NCBI GenBank assembly: GCA_913009235.1
Contig: CAJVXS010000001.1
Span: 1-64,000, forward strand
Direction: 5' to 3'
DNA from: an uncultured Methylophilaceae bacterium
GTDB lineage: Bacteria; Pseudomonadota; Gammaproteobacteria; Burkholderiales; Methylophilaceae
DNA: 64,000 bases
The stretch's first letter is position 1, and each line of letters opens with the position of its first letter. Shown one piece after another: positions 10,420 through 19,807 of the stretch. Both the position numbers and the translations under genes were made by a program. Under the pieces are notes generated by a model. It saw only the letters and a program-made list of their open reading frames with translations, did no database searches and was not told the DNA's origin.

Positions 10420-11280
10420 CTAACTTCTAGCTTCGTTCAGCTCCAATGCTAACAATGTATTTCCCATCAATGTTGCCACTGTCATCGGGCCAACACCGCC
10501 AGGGACTGGGGTGATAAAGCTAGCGCGCTCTTTTGCTTCAGAAAAATCAACATCTCCGCTAAGTGAACCATCTGCTAAACGATTAATTCCAATATCAATG
10601 ACAACGGCACCAGGTTTAATCCATTCGCCTTTGATTAAACCTGGTGCCCCAGCCGCGGCAATTACCAAGTCTGCCCGCTTGACATTCTCTTCAAGATTTT
10701 TGGTGTGGCGATGACAGCTAGTAATCGTAGCGCCAGCTAACATCAGCTCTAATGCCATGGGCCTGCCAACATGGTTAGAAACACCGACTATCACTGCATC
10801 TAAGCCCATCAGGCCGATGTTGCTAGCTTCTAGCATCTTAATCACACCGAATGGCGTGCAAGAGCGTAGTGTAGGCTGTCGGATGGCTAAGCGACCAATG
10901 TTGTATGGGTGAAAGCCATCAACATCCTTATTAGCGTCCATATTCTCAATTAACTTGTCTTCATTAATATGGGCAGGCAACGGAGATTGCACTAAAATGC
11001 CATCAACGGTGGTATCTGTATTCAATTTGTTGATTAATGCCAGAAGCTCAGCCTCTGTTGTTGAAGCTGGCAAATCATGCAAGATCGAAGTAACCCCAAC
11101 TTTTTCGCAAGCTAACCGTTTATTTCGCACATAAATAGCAGAAGCAGGGTCTACGCCAATTAAAATAACAGCGAGACAGGGTGCGCGCTTGCCAGCGGCA
11201 ACACGGCCTGAAATGCGAGATTTAATACTATCTAGTAATTTTACTGAGATGGCTTTGCCATCAATGATTTGCGCTGACAT
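10420..11280 (-). CDS. folD: Methylenetetrahydrofolate dehydrogenase/cyclohydrolase FolD
   Basis: FolD interconverts 5,10-methylene-, methenyl- and 10-formyl-tetrahydrofolate, using NADP. The 286-residue protein has the catalytic YVRNK region near residues 50-54, the signature [14 protein letters not shown] near residue 98, and the C-terminal [15 protein letters not shown]. It is a central one-carbon enzyme, which fits the methylotrophic setting. It is followed on its own strand by dksA, 108 bp away, and is upstream of nothing else, so it may be monocistronic. Confidence 0.96.
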   Translation of the reverse strand: MSAQIIDGKAISVKLLDSIKSRISGRVAAGKRAPCLAVILIGVDPASAIYVRNKRLACEKVGVTSILHDLPASTTEAELLALINKLNTDTTVDGILVQSPLPAHINEDKLIENMDANKDVDGFHPYNIGRLAIRQPTLRSCTPFGVIKMLEASNIGLMGLDAVIVGVSNHVGRPMALELMLAGATITSCHRHTKNLEENVKRADLVIAAAGAPGLIKGEWIKPGAVVIDIGINRLADGSLSGDVDFSEAKERASFITPVPGGVGPMTVATLMGNTLLALELNEARS

Positions 11281-11333
11281 GAATGTGTTTCACATGGAGT
11301 GTTAAAGTAATTGCGCATTTTACCATATTTGAT

Positions 11334-11362
11334 TTGACCAATCGCTTAAATTCCAGTATATT
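11334..11362 (+). promoter_or_regulatory. Promoter of the tRNA Pro-Arg-His operon
   Basis: TTGACC at 11334-11339 and TATATT at 11357-11362 have a 17-bp spacer. The predicted start lies a few bases before tRNA-Pro. Confidence 0.75.
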
Positions 11363-11372
11363 TCTGCCTCTT

Positions 11373-11449
11373 CGGCGTGTAGCGTAGCCTGGTAGCGCGC
11401 CTGCTTTGGGAGCAGGATGTCGGGAGTTCGAATCTCTCCACGCCGACCA
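11373..11449 (+). tRNA. tRNA-Pro (anticodon TGG)
   Basis: The 77-base cloverleaf has acceptor CGGCGTG paired with CACGCCG, the anticodon loop TTTGGGA, a GTTCGAATC T-loop and an encoded CCA. It is first of three clustered tRNAs. Confidence 0.96.
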
Positions 11450-11501
11450 ATTTTTTTTGGTTTACCCGATGATGATGGCATTGCGCCATCTAGTTATAAA
11501 T

Positions 11502-11578
11502 CTGCCCGTAGCTCAACTGGATAGAGCACCAGCCTTCTAAGCTGGGGGTTATAGGTTCGATTCCTATCGGGCAGGCCA
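11502..11578 (+). tRNA. tRNA-Arg (anticodon TCT)
   Basis: Acceptor CTGCCCG pairs with CGGGCAG, the anticodon stem CCAGC/GCTGG encloses CTTCTAA, and CCA is encoded. It lies 52 bp after tRNA-Pro. Confidence 0.95.
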
Positions 11579-11593
11579 GATTGACCGTTTTAT

Positions 11594-11670
11594 GGTGGCT
11601 GTAGCTCAGTTGGTAGAGTCCCGGATTGTGATTCCGGTTGTCGTGGGTTCGAGCCCCATCAGCCACCCCA
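11594..11670 (+). tRNA. tRNA-His (anticodon GTG)
   Basis: Acceptor GTGGCTG pairs with CAGCCAC and the anticodon stem CCGGA/TCCGG encloses GTG. The G at 11594 is the His-specific G-1 opposite C73. CCA is encoded. A gene fragment abuts the 3' end. Confidence 0.95.
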
Positions 11671-11904
11671 TTTTCCCTCCGTAATGATGTCGATAAGATC
11701 CAAGCGACGTCCTCTTCGATTACCGGACTGACTCCTGTTGACCTGAACTCGCGTATTAACAAAACCCGCGGCGTTGCTTCTATAGGTGCCACCTTCGATA
11801 TTGCCCCAAATCATCGAATCAGTGCGCATAGCCAATACCAAGAACTATCCTACGCCCACACCAGTGCCATCGCGATGTACTTTAAATACGACATCGGCTT
11901 TTAA
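11671..11904 (+). pseudogene. C-terminal remnant of an outer-membrane beta-barrel protein, fused to the 3' side of tRNA-His
   Basis: From the base after tRNA-His an open frame runs 77 codons to a TAA at 11904 with no start signal of its own. Its last third (GATFDIAPNHRISAHSQYQ, then YFKYDIGF) has alternating polar/apolar residues and a terminal phenylalanine, the pattern of a final barrel strand recognised by the BAM machinery. The codons (many GAC, TAC, ATC) differ from the AT-leaning neighbours. The upstream part of the gene is missing, so this looks like debris, perhaps left by integration at the tRNA. The parent family (porin or autotransporter) is uncertain. Confidence 0.5.
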
Positions 11905-12212
11905 ATAAGTACGGTAGTTAATGGATATCAAAACCTTACTCGAGAAGCCTTGATACCCCTCCACTCACTATTTGAATAGAACTAATTGCTATAGAAGAGA
12001 TAAAACAATAAGACTTTGTAGTCTAGGAAGATTGAATGAGACATAAATGCCTCTAACTGAATATAAAAACACTTTATGAATGCGTAAACCTAAGCTTTAG
12101 AAATTAGATTAAGTTCAGGGGTGCCATTTTTAAAAAATTCTTAGGGTTGCTAAAAGCTTTCTTTGTTTGTAATTAAATTTAAAAAAACCAGCAAAATTAA
12201 ACAAGTTAATAT
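11905..12212. other. Non-coding AT-rich stretch between the barrel remnant and the trhO remnant
   Basis: I see no convincing ORF, RNA gene or terminator here. The sequence is strongly AT-rich with many stops in all frames, consistent with eroded DNA. Confidence 0.5.
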
Positions 12213-12692
12213 TTAAATTATTTTTAGTAAATAAGCTACTTTACAACAGTGACTTAGCCCCTCTTCTTTATTGGCAGCAACATCCACACCGATATATGCT
12301 TCGCCACGCTGCTTGGCTAAGACCACTTGTTTCTGTCTTTCGGCCAGCGCCGCTTTTTTGGTCTCAGAGGTTTTGTCGTAGCAATGCGGACAGGAAATGC
12401 CACCAGTGCAAAACGTGGCGACTTTTTTGTTTTTGTTCTTATCGAGATTATCTTGCACATATTTTGGAAACTCTCGAAAGGTCGTTGTTTTTGGGTCTAT
12501 CGCACCCTTAAACGTACCGATATGGGTTTCATAGTCGTTACGCGTGTCTAATACTACTACATCAGGATCGCTAATAATGGCATTCCAGTCTCCTGGTTTT
12601 ACATAGGTGCCAACGACTAAATTAGGATCAACTTCTTTTACACCCATGGTCACAATCTCTTTTTTGAGTTTGACCTTCATACGGTGACATGG
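12213..12692 (-). pseudogene. trhO: Degraded tRNA uridine hydroxylase (rhodanese-family) gene
   Basis: TrhO (YceA) makes 5-hydroxyuridine at tRNA wobble position 34. The open frame 12680-12213 begins at [13 protein letters not shown], which is the middle of a normal TrhO, and follows the family through [17 protein letters not shown] to the active-site loop CTGGI. It then jumps straight to [11 protein letters not shown], a motif normally about 70 residues further on. So the N-terminal domain and the segment after the catalytic cysteine are missing. Codons just before the ATG read P-C-H-R, resembling the P-F-H-R that precedes this Met in intact proteins, followed by a stop. Most likely a pseudogene. 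Confidence 0.8.
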
Positions 12693-12779
12693 CTATCGCC
12701 TTATATTCTATATAACGCTATGATTACAGCAGGGCAATTACACTAAATAACAAACAGTACAAAAGTAAAGAAAAAAATA

Positions 12780-13523
12780 GTGAATGACAATCAACTGTTA
12801 CGGTATAGCCGTCATATTCTGCTGCCGCAGGTGGAATATGCGGGGCAAGAAAAACTCACCCTAAGCCATGCGCTCATTGTGGGGGCTGGGGGTTTGGGCT
12901 CGCCAGTTGCTTTGTATTTGGCGGCAAGTGGTGTGGGCACGTTAACGATTTGTGATTTTGATAAGGTGGATTTAACTAATTTACAGCGACAAATTATTCA
13001 CAACACAGAATCGGTTGGTGTGAATAAAGCGCTATCAGCACAGCACACTATTAGTCAAATTAACCCTGAAGTTGAAGTGAAAGCAGTGCAGAAAAAATCG
13101 ACGCAAACAGAAATGGCTGCATTGGTTAATGTGGCAGATGTCGTGATTGATTGCTCTGATAATTCTGAGACGCGTTATATGCTTAATCGTACTTGCTTCG
13201 CACAGAGGAAACCGTTGGTTTCAGGTGCTGCGGTGCGATTTGAAGGGCAGGTGACGGTTTTTGATTTTAGAAGTAAAGCCAGCCCATGTTACCACTGCCT
13301 ATTCCCAGATGCAGGTGTTGGCCAAGAATTGCGTTGTGCGGATAATGGTGTATTTTCTCCATTGGTTGGTATGGTTGGCACTATGCAAGCAGCTGAAGCT
13401 CTGAAGTGCTTAATAGGGATTGGTGAGAGCTTGCAGGGGCGGTTAATGATGCTAGATGCACTAACGGCAGAGTGGCACACGGTTAAATTTGCGCGCGACC
13501 CTGCGTGTAAAGTGTGTGGTTAA
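12780..13523 (+). CDS. moeB: ThiF/MoeB-family adenylyltransferase
   Basis: This E1-like enzyme adenylates the C-terminus of a small sulfur carrier (MoaD or ThiS) with ATP. The 247-residue protein has the nucleotide-binding GAGGLGSPVALYLAASG, the CDFDKVDLTNLQRQ strand, a candidate catalytic cysteine in ELRCADNGVFSPLVG, and a structural zinc site formed by CYHC and CKVC. The start is GTG at 12780 with no good ribosome site. Whether it serves molybdopterin or thiamine is not decided by sequence; moaC elsewhere in the window makes MoeB reasonable. It is divergent from the trhO remnant. Confidence 0.85.
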   Translation: MNDNQLLRYSRHILLPQVEYAGQEKLTLSHALIVGAGGLGSPVALYLAASGVGTLTICDFDKVDLTNLQRQIIHNTESVGVNKALSAQHTISQINPEVEVKAVQKKSTQTEMAALVNVADVVIDCSDNSETRYMLNRTCFAQRKPLVSGAAVRFEGQVTVFDFRSKASPCYHCLFPDAGVGQELRCADNGVFSPLVGMVGTMQAAEALKCLIGIGESLQGRLMMLDALTAEWHTVKFARDPACKVCG

Positions 13524-13540
13524 GGTTTTACTTGCCGTCC

Positions 13541-14383
13541 TTATTTACCACCAACTAAGTTTTTAACTGCACCAACCAAATCACCTGGCATGACAACAAT
13601 TTTACTGTTGCCTGAGCTAGACATTTTTTGTAAGGCTTGAATATAGCGGTCACCTAGAAGGAACGTCGCAGAGTCATCATTGCCTTTTGCAGCCGCTGTA
13701 ATGAATTTAATCGACTCCCCGGAAGCTTTTGCACCAACCATTTGCGCTTCAGCATCTTTTCTTGCCGCTTCTAAACGGGCTTCAGCATTTAGAATCAAGG
13801 CTTCTTTCGCACCTTCAGCTTCTGTGACAACGGCAACGCGTTCACGCTCTGCCGCGGCTTGTTTTTCCATCGCATCTTGCATATTCATTGATGGCTTAAT
13901 ATCCTGAATCTCTACAGACTTAACGGTTAAGCCCCAGTCTAAAGCCTCATCAGCAACGGCATTTTTCAATTCCGCTTTGATGCGGTCACGTGAAGTCAGT
14001 GCCTTATTTAAATCCATACCACCAATTATTGAACGTAAGTTTGTTTGCACCATATTGCGCATCGCTTCACGGAAGTTTTCAATGCCGTATACAGCACGTT
14101 CAATGTTGCTAACCTTAATAAAAGCAACCGCATTCGCTAGAATCACTGCATTGTCAGCAGTAATGACTTCTTGCTGAGGTATGTCTAAGATAATGTCTTT
14201 CGTAGTCACTTTATAGCTGACTTTGCTCAAAACGGGGTTAATGACGGTTAAACCCGGTGTGATAACACCACTAAACTTGCCTAGACGTTCCACGACCCAT
14301 TCTTCACCTTGCGGCACAATGCGGACACCTTTCACAATGGCGATAATGGCTAAAAATATGAGTACGATACTAAATCCCGTCAT
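13541..14383 (-). CDS. qmcA: SPFH/stomatin-like membrane protein (QmcA type)
   Basis: The 280-residue protein has one N-terminal membrane segment (residues 3-20), then an SPFH/band-7 domain starting VPQGEEWVVERLGKFSGVITPGL and a helical, alanine/glutamate-rich coiled-coil tail (AAAERERVAVVTEAEG). Such proteins form large membrane-associated assemblies linked to membrane protein quality control. It is 22 bp after an NfeD-like gene on the same strand; the SPFH-NfeD pair is a widely conserved unit. It is convergent with the moeB-like gene. Confidence 0.88.
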   Translation of the reverse strand: MTGFSIVLIFLAIIAIVKGVRIVPQGEEWVVERLGKFSGVITPGLTVINPVLSKVSYKVTTKDIILDIPQQEVITADNAVILANAVAFIKVSNIERAVYGIENFREAMRNMVQTNLRSIIGGMDLNKALTSRDRIKAELKNAVADEALDWGLTVKSVEIQDIKPSMNMQDAMEKQAAAERERVAVVTEAEGAKEALILNAEARLEAARKDAEAQMVGAKASGESIKFITAAAKGNDDSATFLLGDRYIQALQKMSSSGNSKIVVMPGDLVGAVKNLVGGK

Positions 14384-14405
14384 GGTTATTCCCTAATAAT
14401 TATGA

Positions 14406-14855
14406 TTAAACGGCTTTGATCCTTAATGCATTGCCTTCTACGGCAATCACACTTGCTTCTGTTCCCGCTTTGATAGCCTCATCTGAAACGGCTGTCCATT
14501 CGCGTGCGCCCATCAGGCCTTGTGTAAACTGGATGCGGCCTGTTTGGCCAGGACTGCAAGCTTCAATCACTTTGCCAGTGCTGCCAATTTCTTGGCCTTG
14601 TGATTGTCCAATACGTGAGTGAGTTTCAGTTTTATTGTAATACAGCCTCCAAATAGCAAGAGAACCGATTGCGAGCACAGCAAACATCGTGAATTGTGAG
14701 GCATATGGCATGTTTGGGAATAGCCATATAGCCAATGCAACACATAAGGCTGCAATACCAAACCATAAAATATCTAAGGTGCCTACCATTGTCATTTCAA
14801 TGGTCAGTAGAGCAATGCCTAAGGCAGCCCAAATCCATATCGGTTCTATCATCAA
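14406..14855 (-). CDS. NfeD-like membrane protein
   Basis: The 149-residue protein has two to three N-terminal membrane helices (about residues 5-75) and a C-terminal soluble domain of OB-fold type (QGQEIGSTGKVIEA to the end). It is the short form without a protease domain. NfeD proteins partner stomatin-like SPFH proteins, here the next gene. The exact cellular role is not known. Confidence 0.85.
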   Translation of the reverse strand: MMIEPIWIWAALGIALLTIEMTMVGTLDILWFGIAALCVALAIWLFPNMPYASQFTMFAVLAIGSLAIWRLYYNKTETHSRIGQSQGQEIGSTGKVIEACSPGQTGRIQFTQGLMGAREWTAVSDEAIKAGTEASVIAVEGNALRIKAV

Positions 14856-15025
14856 TATGTTGTCCTAGCTTAATTAAGTTGGCCAATAATGTGATTATCT
14901 TAGCATCATTTATGGTGGTTATTAGAAATGAAATGCATGAATTGTAATCTGATGAAACTTTTCTTTATATGAGGGGGGGTGAATACGGCTAGTCTTTGTA
15001 TTGGCTGTGGTAAAATTCCGCGTAT

Positions 15026-17884
15026 ATGACGACGAATACACAAACACCAGAGAACGCACTTGATAAACCTTTTGAGCCGAAATCCATTGAAGGTAAATGG
15101 TATGCCTTTTGGGAAAGTAAAGGCTATTACGAAGCTGGATTAAATCCAGAGGTTAAAGAAAATTTTAGTATTTTATTACCGCCGCCTAATGTGACAGGAA
15201 GTTTGCATATGGGCCATGGTTTTAACCAAACGCTCATGGATACGCTGACACGCTATCATCGCATGCGCGGAGATAACACATTATGGCAACCAGGTACCGA
15301 TCATGCAGGTATTGCAACGCAGATTGTTGTTGAGCGTCAGTTGGATGCACAAGGCGTGTCGCGGCATGAGTTAGGCCGCGAAAAATTCTTAGAAAAAGTC
15401 TGGGAATGGAAAGAGTTATCAGGCGGCAACATTACTAAGCAAATGCGCCGCTTGGGTGCGTCGCCTGATTGGTCGCGCGAACGTTTCACGATGGACCCTA
15501 AGCTGAATAAGACAGTGACGGAAACCTTTGTGCGCTTGTATAAAGAAGGTTTAATTTATCGCGGTAAGCGTTTGGTGAACTGGGATGTGAAACTTGGCAC
15601 TGCGGTTTCAGATTTAGAAGTGGTGCAAGAGGAAGAGGATGGCTCAATGTGGCACATCAATTACCCACTTGCTGATGGTTCAGGGCAGCTAACCATAGCG
15701 ACGACACGGCCAGAAACAATGTTGGGTGATGTGGCGGTGATGGTGCATCCAGAAGATGAGCGTTATACACACTTAGTTGGTAAAACTGCCAAACTACCAT
15801 TATGTGATCGTGAAATTCCGATTATTGCTGATGATTATGTGGATAAAGACTTTGGTACTGGCTGTGTAAAAGTAACGCCAGCACATGATTTTAACGATTA
15901 CGCGGTCGGCCAGCGTCACAAATTACCAACGATAGGTATTTTAAACCTTGAAGGTTTTGTGAACGAAGAGGCGCCTGAACAGTATCAAGGCTTAGAACGC
16001 TTCTCTGCACGCAAGCAAGTCGTGGCAGATTTGGATGCGCAAGGCTATTTAGTCAAAGTTGATAAACATAAGCTAAAAGTCCCACGTGGCGATCGTACAA
16101 ATGTCGTGATTGAGCCGATGCTCACAGACCAATGGTTTGTTGGGATGAGTCGACCAACTGCAGATGGCAAAAGCATTACGCAAAAAGCATTAGATGTTGT
16201 TGAAAGTGGTGAGGTGAAGTTCTACCCAGAAAACTGGGTGAATACTTACAACCAGTGGCTGAACAATATTCAAGACTGGTGTATTTCTCGTCAGTTATGG
16301 TGGGGCCATCAAATCCCGGCTTGGCATGGTGATAATGGCGAGGTTTTTGTTGCCCACGATGAAGCAGAAGCAAAAGCAGAAGCGGATAAAGGGGGTTACA
16401 CCGGCAACTTAAGGCGCGATGATGATGTGCTGGATACTTGGTACTCATCAGCCTTATGGCCTTTCTCGACAATGGACTGGACGGGCGATGAGGCGATTGA
16501 TGCGCAAAATCAAGCTTTGCAACAGTTCTTACCCTCATCTGTGCTGGTGACTGGCTTTGATATTATCTTCTTTTGGGTCGCACGGATGGTGATGATGACC
16601 AAACATATCACTGGTCAAATTCCATTTAAACATGTCTATGTACATGGCTTAATTCGCGATGCTGAAGGCGCGAAGATGTCTAAGTCTAAGGGTAATGTAT
16701 TGGATCCGATTGACTTGATTGACGGCATTAGTTTGGACGAGTTAATCAAAAAACGTACCACGGGATTAATGAATCCAAAAGATGCGACTAAAATTGAAAA
16801 GCGTACCCGTAAAGAATTCCCTGATGGCATTAATGCTTATGGTACTGATGCACTTAGGTTCACATTTGCTGCCTTAGCAAGTCCAGGCCGTGACATCAAG
16901 TTTGATTTACAACGTTGTGATGGTTATCGTAACTTCTGTAATAAATTATGGAATGCAACGCGCTTTGTATTGATTAATACAGAAGGGCAAGATTGTGGCC
17001 TAGAGCCTTGCAGTGACAAACCAGATGGCTATTTGAAATTTAGCCAAGCCGATCGTTGGATTGTTTCTATTTTACAAAAGACAGAAGCAGATGTTGAAAA
17101 AGCCTTTGAAGATTATCGTTTTGATTTGGCTGCAAAAGCCATTTACGAATATGTGTGGGATCAATATTGCGATTGGTATTTAGAAATAGCTAAGGTGCAA
17201 ATACAGGTTGGCTCTGAAGCTGAGCAACGTGCGACACGCCGTACTTTATTACGTGTGTTAGAAACCATTCTCTGCTTAGCGCACCCGATTATTCCATTTA
17301 TTACCGAAGAAATCTGGGGCACCGTTGGCCCGATGAGCGGCCGTACTGGGGACAGCATTATGCTAGAAGCCTACCCAGTGCCACAACCTAAAAAGATTGA
17401 TGGAGCAGCTGAGGATGAAATTAATTGGTTGAAATCAATTGTAGATGCAATACGTGCATTACGCGGAGAATTCAAGCTTGATCCAAATGCTAAGCCAGTT
17501 CTTGAGGTTGTAGCAAATATGGACGGAGCAAGCCAAGATGAAGAGGCGCTGTTTAATGTTAATAAGGATAAAGTAGCGGCTTTAGCTAAAATTAAAGACC
17601 CAACTGTAACCCCAAGACCTAGCAACCCATTGGCGCCGATGGTTATTGTTGGAAATTTAAGATTGTCGCTTGTGGTAGAAGTAGATGTTGAGGCTGAGAA
17701 AGAGCGCTTAGGTAAAGAAATGAGTCGTCTACAAGGTGAAATAGCAAAAGCTAATAGCAAGCTGAATAATGAGAACTTTGTTGCACGTGCTCCTGCGGCA
17801 GTAGTTGAGCAAGAAAAAGCGCGGGCGGTGGAATTTTCAGCGAGTTTAGAGAAGCTGGAGGCGCAACTTGCTAAATTAGGATAA
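15026..17884 (+). CDS. valS: Valyl-tRNA synthetase
   Basis: ValRS charges tRNA-Val. The 952-residue protein has the class I signature [15 protein letters not shown] (HIGH) near residue 51, an editing domain with [13 protein letters not shown], and KMSKSKGNV near residue 551. The C-terminal coiled coil ([19 protein letters not shown]) is typical. There is no recognisable ribosome-binding site; an extended -10-like TGGTAAAAT at 15008-15016 lies so close that the mRNA might be nearly leaderless. Length and motifs are otherwise normal. Confidence 0.97.
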   Translation: MTTNTQTPENALDKPFEPKSIEGKWYAFWESKGYYEAGLNPEVKENFSILLPPPNVTGSLHMGHGFNQTLMDTLTRYHRMRGDNTLWQPGTDHAGIATQIVVERQLDAQGVSRHELGREKFLEKVWEWKELSGGNITKQMRRLGASPDWSRERFTMDPKLNKTVTETFVRLYKEGLIYRGKRLVNWDVKLGTAVSDLEVVQEEEDGSMWHINYPLADGSGQLTIATTRPETMLGDVAVMVHPEDERYTHLVGKTAKLPLCDREIPIIADDYVDKDFGTGCVKVTPAHDFNDYAVGQRHKLPTIGILNLEGFVNEEAPEQYQGLERFSARKQVVADLDAQGYLVKVDKHKLKVPRGDRTNVVIEPMLTDQWFVGMSRPTADGKSITQKALDVVESGEVKFYPENWVNTYNQWLNNIQDWCISRQLWWGHQIPAWHGDNGEVFVAHDEAEAKAEADKGGYTGNLRRDDDVLDTWYSSALWPFSTMDWTGDEAIDAQNQALQQFLPSSVLVTGFDIIFFWVARMVMMTKHITGQIPFKHVYVHGLIRDAEGAKMSKSKGNVLDPIDLIDGISLDELIKKRTTGLMNPKDATKIEKRTRKEFPDGINAYGTDALRFTFAALASPGRDIKFDLQRCDGYRNFCNKLWNATRFVLINTEGQDCGLEPCSDKPDGYLKFSQADRWIVSILQKTEADVEKAFEDYRFDLAAKAIYEYVWDQYCDWYLEIAKVQIQVGSEAEQRATRRTLLRVLETILCLAHPIIPFITEEIWGTVGPMSGRTGDSIMLEAYPVPQPKKIDGAAEDEINWLKSIVDAIRALRGEFKLDPNAKPVLEVVANMDGASQDEEALFNVNKDKVAALAKIKDPTVTPRPSNPLAPMVIVGNLRLSLVVEVDVEAEKERLGKEMSRLQGEIAKANSKLNNENFVARAPAAVVEQEKARAVEFSASLEKLEAQLAKLG

Positions 17885-18058
17885 CTATTTGGTAGGCGGT
17901 TAATCATGGCAAATAGGAGCGCTGCATTATTTGTTAATAAGTTGCTCAAGTGAGTAGTGCATTTCCATCTTCGGTGAGCTAGGTAGGTGTAATGCCTGCC
18001 AAGATTGGAATGTAGAGGCGTTAGCACTTGGCAACAAGTAGAGAGCACTCCTTAGTGC

Positions 18059-18526
18059 TTATATAAAGAGGTTGACGTCTGACTCGCCAGCAAATTCGAA
18101 GAAAGTGGCTGCACCACCAAATTCAATGCCATCGATAAAGTCAGTTGGTTTAAAGTCAAATAAATCGACAGTCATTTGGCAAGCAATCAGTTTGACACCA
18201 CTTTCCAAGCAGGACTCGCGTAATTCTTGAATACTGGCGACGCCTTTGCTTTCAATTTTTTGCTTCATCATCAGGGTTGCCATGCTTTCCATGCCGGGCA
18301 GCATTTGCGCTAAGTTAGGCATTGGTACGGGCATCGGCATGGCAGGGTTGCCAATGGGTGAGACCTTTAAGTTACCAATGTCTTTTTTGAGTAATGTTAA
18401 ACCGTAAAACGTAAAAAAGATGCTAACTTTATAACCCAGCGCAGCGGCAGTCGAGGCCAATATGAATGGCGGATAAGCCCAGTCGAGAGAGCCTTTTGAC
18501 GCGATGAGGGCTAATTTTTTAGCCAT
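18059..18526 (-). CDS. dsrE2: DsrE2-type sulfur-transfer protein
   Basis: The 155-residue protein belongs to the DsrE/DsrF family and has the DsrE2 hallmark start KKLALIASKGSLDWAYPP, followed by hydrophobic stretches (ILASTAAALGYKVSIFF), a methionine/proline-rich middle and a conserved cysteine in LIACQMTVDLF. DsrE2 proteins are known from rhd-tusA-dsrE2 clusters of sulfur-oxidising bacteria, where they are thought to relay persulfide sulfur. It lies 5 bp after tusA, which follows the rhodanese gene, giving the same triad. The acceptor in this organism is unknown. Confidence 0.85.
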   Translation of the reverse strand: MAKKLALIASKGSLDWAYPPFILASTAAALGYKVSIFFTFYGLTLLKKDIGNLKVSPIGNPAMPMPVPMPNLAQMLPGMESMATLMMKQKIESKGVASIQELRESCLESGVKLIACQMTVDLFDFKPTDFIDGIEFGGAATFFEFAGESDVNLFI

Positions 18527-18531
18527 GACAA

Positions 18532-18768
18532 TTATTCAGCATTACGCTTTTTAATATAAAATGATAACATGCCTTCTGCTTTATCGAGCTGTAATAGCTT
18601 ATGACCTGTTTGTGTGCAAAATGCAGTAAAATCTTTTTCCGAACCCGGATCTGTTGCCATAATTTTTAAGGTTTGGTTTGCCACCATGTCACTTAATCCT
18701 TTTTTACAACGCAAAATAGGCAGTGGGCAGTTTAGATTGCGTGCATCAACTTCTTTATCAAATTCCAT
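18532..18768 (-). CDS. tusA: TusA-family sulfur carrier protein
   Basis: The 78-residue protein has the TusA signature NCPLPILRCKKGL with the sulfur-carrying first cysteine, and a second, non-canonical Cys in FTAFCTQTGH. I chose the ATG at 18768 because GGAAAGAAG lies just upstream; a TTG six codons earlier would cover that site. It sits between a rhodanese and a dsrE2 gene and probably accepts persulfide from the rhodanese. It could serve sulfur relay for oxidation, cofactor or tRNA thiolation; the neighbours favour general relay. Confidence 0.88.
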   Translation of the reverse strand: MEFDKEVDARNLNCPLPILRCKKGLSDMVANQTLKIMATDPGSEKDFTAFCTQTGHKLLQLDKAEGMLSFYIKKRNAE

Positions 18769-18799
18769 TATCTTCTTTCCAATCAACTGGCAGTTAATA

Positions 18800-19123
18800 C
18801 TAGCTGCTATGGCTTAGTGAATAACCTGCTTGAGCCCAAGCAAGGGCGCCACCAACTAAATTGTAAACAGATTTAATGCCTTTAGAAGCAGCAAAATCTG
18901 CTGCATGGGCTGACCGTATGCCGCTATGACAATAAAAAACTACAGCATCAGCACTTGTTAGTTTCTCATATTCAAGCGGAAGCAGAGAAAGTTGAATGTG
19001 TATTGCACCCTCAATCACTCCCCGCGCCACTTCATCATCGTTCCGCACGTCCACCAATAACACATTATTTTTTGCCAGTGTGTTTGATAGTTCAGATACT
19101 TCAACTTCAGTATAGTTTTTCAT
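18800..19123 (-). CDS. Single-domain rhodanese (thiosulfate sulfurtransferase)
   Basis: The 107-residue protein is one rhodanese domain with DVRNDDEVARGVIEGA in the N-terminal half and the active-site loop CHSGIRS, in which the cysteine forms the persulfide. No signal peptide is seen, so it should act in the cytoplasm. It is first gene of the rhd-tusA-dsrE2 unit, with a 31-bp gap to tusA, and probably loads TusA. Confidence 0.9.
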   Translation of the reverse strand: MKNYTEVEVSELSNTLAKNNVLLVDVRNDDEVARGVIEGAIHIQLSLLPLEYEKLTSADAVVFYCHSGIRSAHAADFAASKGIKSVYNLVGGALAWAQAGYSLSHSS

Positions 19124-19279
19124 TTTTGCAAGCCTCGTTAATTAGCTATTGTACACATGAACAATGAAAGTGAAACAGCTAGGTAGCCTGTTAGGGGGTG
19201 TGAATCGTTATTTGAGCGTACTCTATGACGTATTCACTTATAATATGTTGCCATATATTAATAACCTTTGGAGCTTCCA

Positions 19280-19621
19280 ATGAGCGCTTTACCGCAATGT
19301 CCAAAATGCAGTTCTGAATATACTTATGAGGATAGAGACCAGCTTGTCTGCCCAGAATGTGCACATGAATGGTCGCAAAATGGTGAAGCAGTAAATACTG
19401 ATGATGGAAGTGTGATTAAAGATGCGAATGGCAATGTGTTGAATGATGGCGATACCATTACTGTGATTAAAGACTTAAAAGTAAAGGGATCTTCATCTAT
19501 TGTTAAAGTTGGCACTAAAGTGAAGCATATCAGGCTGGCTGATGGCGACCATGATATTAACTGCAAAATTGACGGGGTTGGCGCCATAAAGTTGAAATCA
19601 CAGTTTGTGAAAAAGGCTTAA
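19280..19621 (+). CDS. PhnA/YjdM-like zinc-ribbon protein
   Basis: The 113-residue protein has an N-terminal zinc ribbon (CPKC and CPEC with CAHEW) and the C-terminal [20 protein letters not shown] core of the YjdM (PhnA) family. Despite the historical name, the family is not shown to act in phosphonate breakdown; its function is unknown. GGAG at 19270-19273 supports the ATG at 19280. It stands alone between the divergent sulfur-relay operon and pepN. Confidence 0.88.
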   Translation: MSALPQCPKCSSEYTYEDRDQLVCPECAHEWSQNGEAVNTDDGSVIKDANGNVLNDGDTITVIKDLKVKGSSSIVKVGTKVKHIRLADGDHDINCKIDGVGAIKLKSQFVKKA

Positions 19622-19807
19622 AACTATGGTGGCTTCTTTAGGTTTAGTTAAAAGACGCACCCCAGCAAGTTACGGCTATACACTTTTGTAGGCACCCCCT
19701 TATTCTAGTCACCACCTCATTTAACTTTAGATTTAACAGTGAAAAGGGTGTGCGTAGTCACAATCTCTTCTATACTATTGCACAAGCTAATCAATCGATC
19801 ATAAAAA

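Noticed and set aside
11638-11673. Start of the barrel-tail frame inside tRNA-His
   Set aside because: The frame runs into the tRNA by chance; the tRNA fold is complete, so I treat only the part after it as gene remnant.
16176-18048. Minus-strand frames inside valS and its downstream gap
   Set aside because: They are shadows of valS coding sequence.
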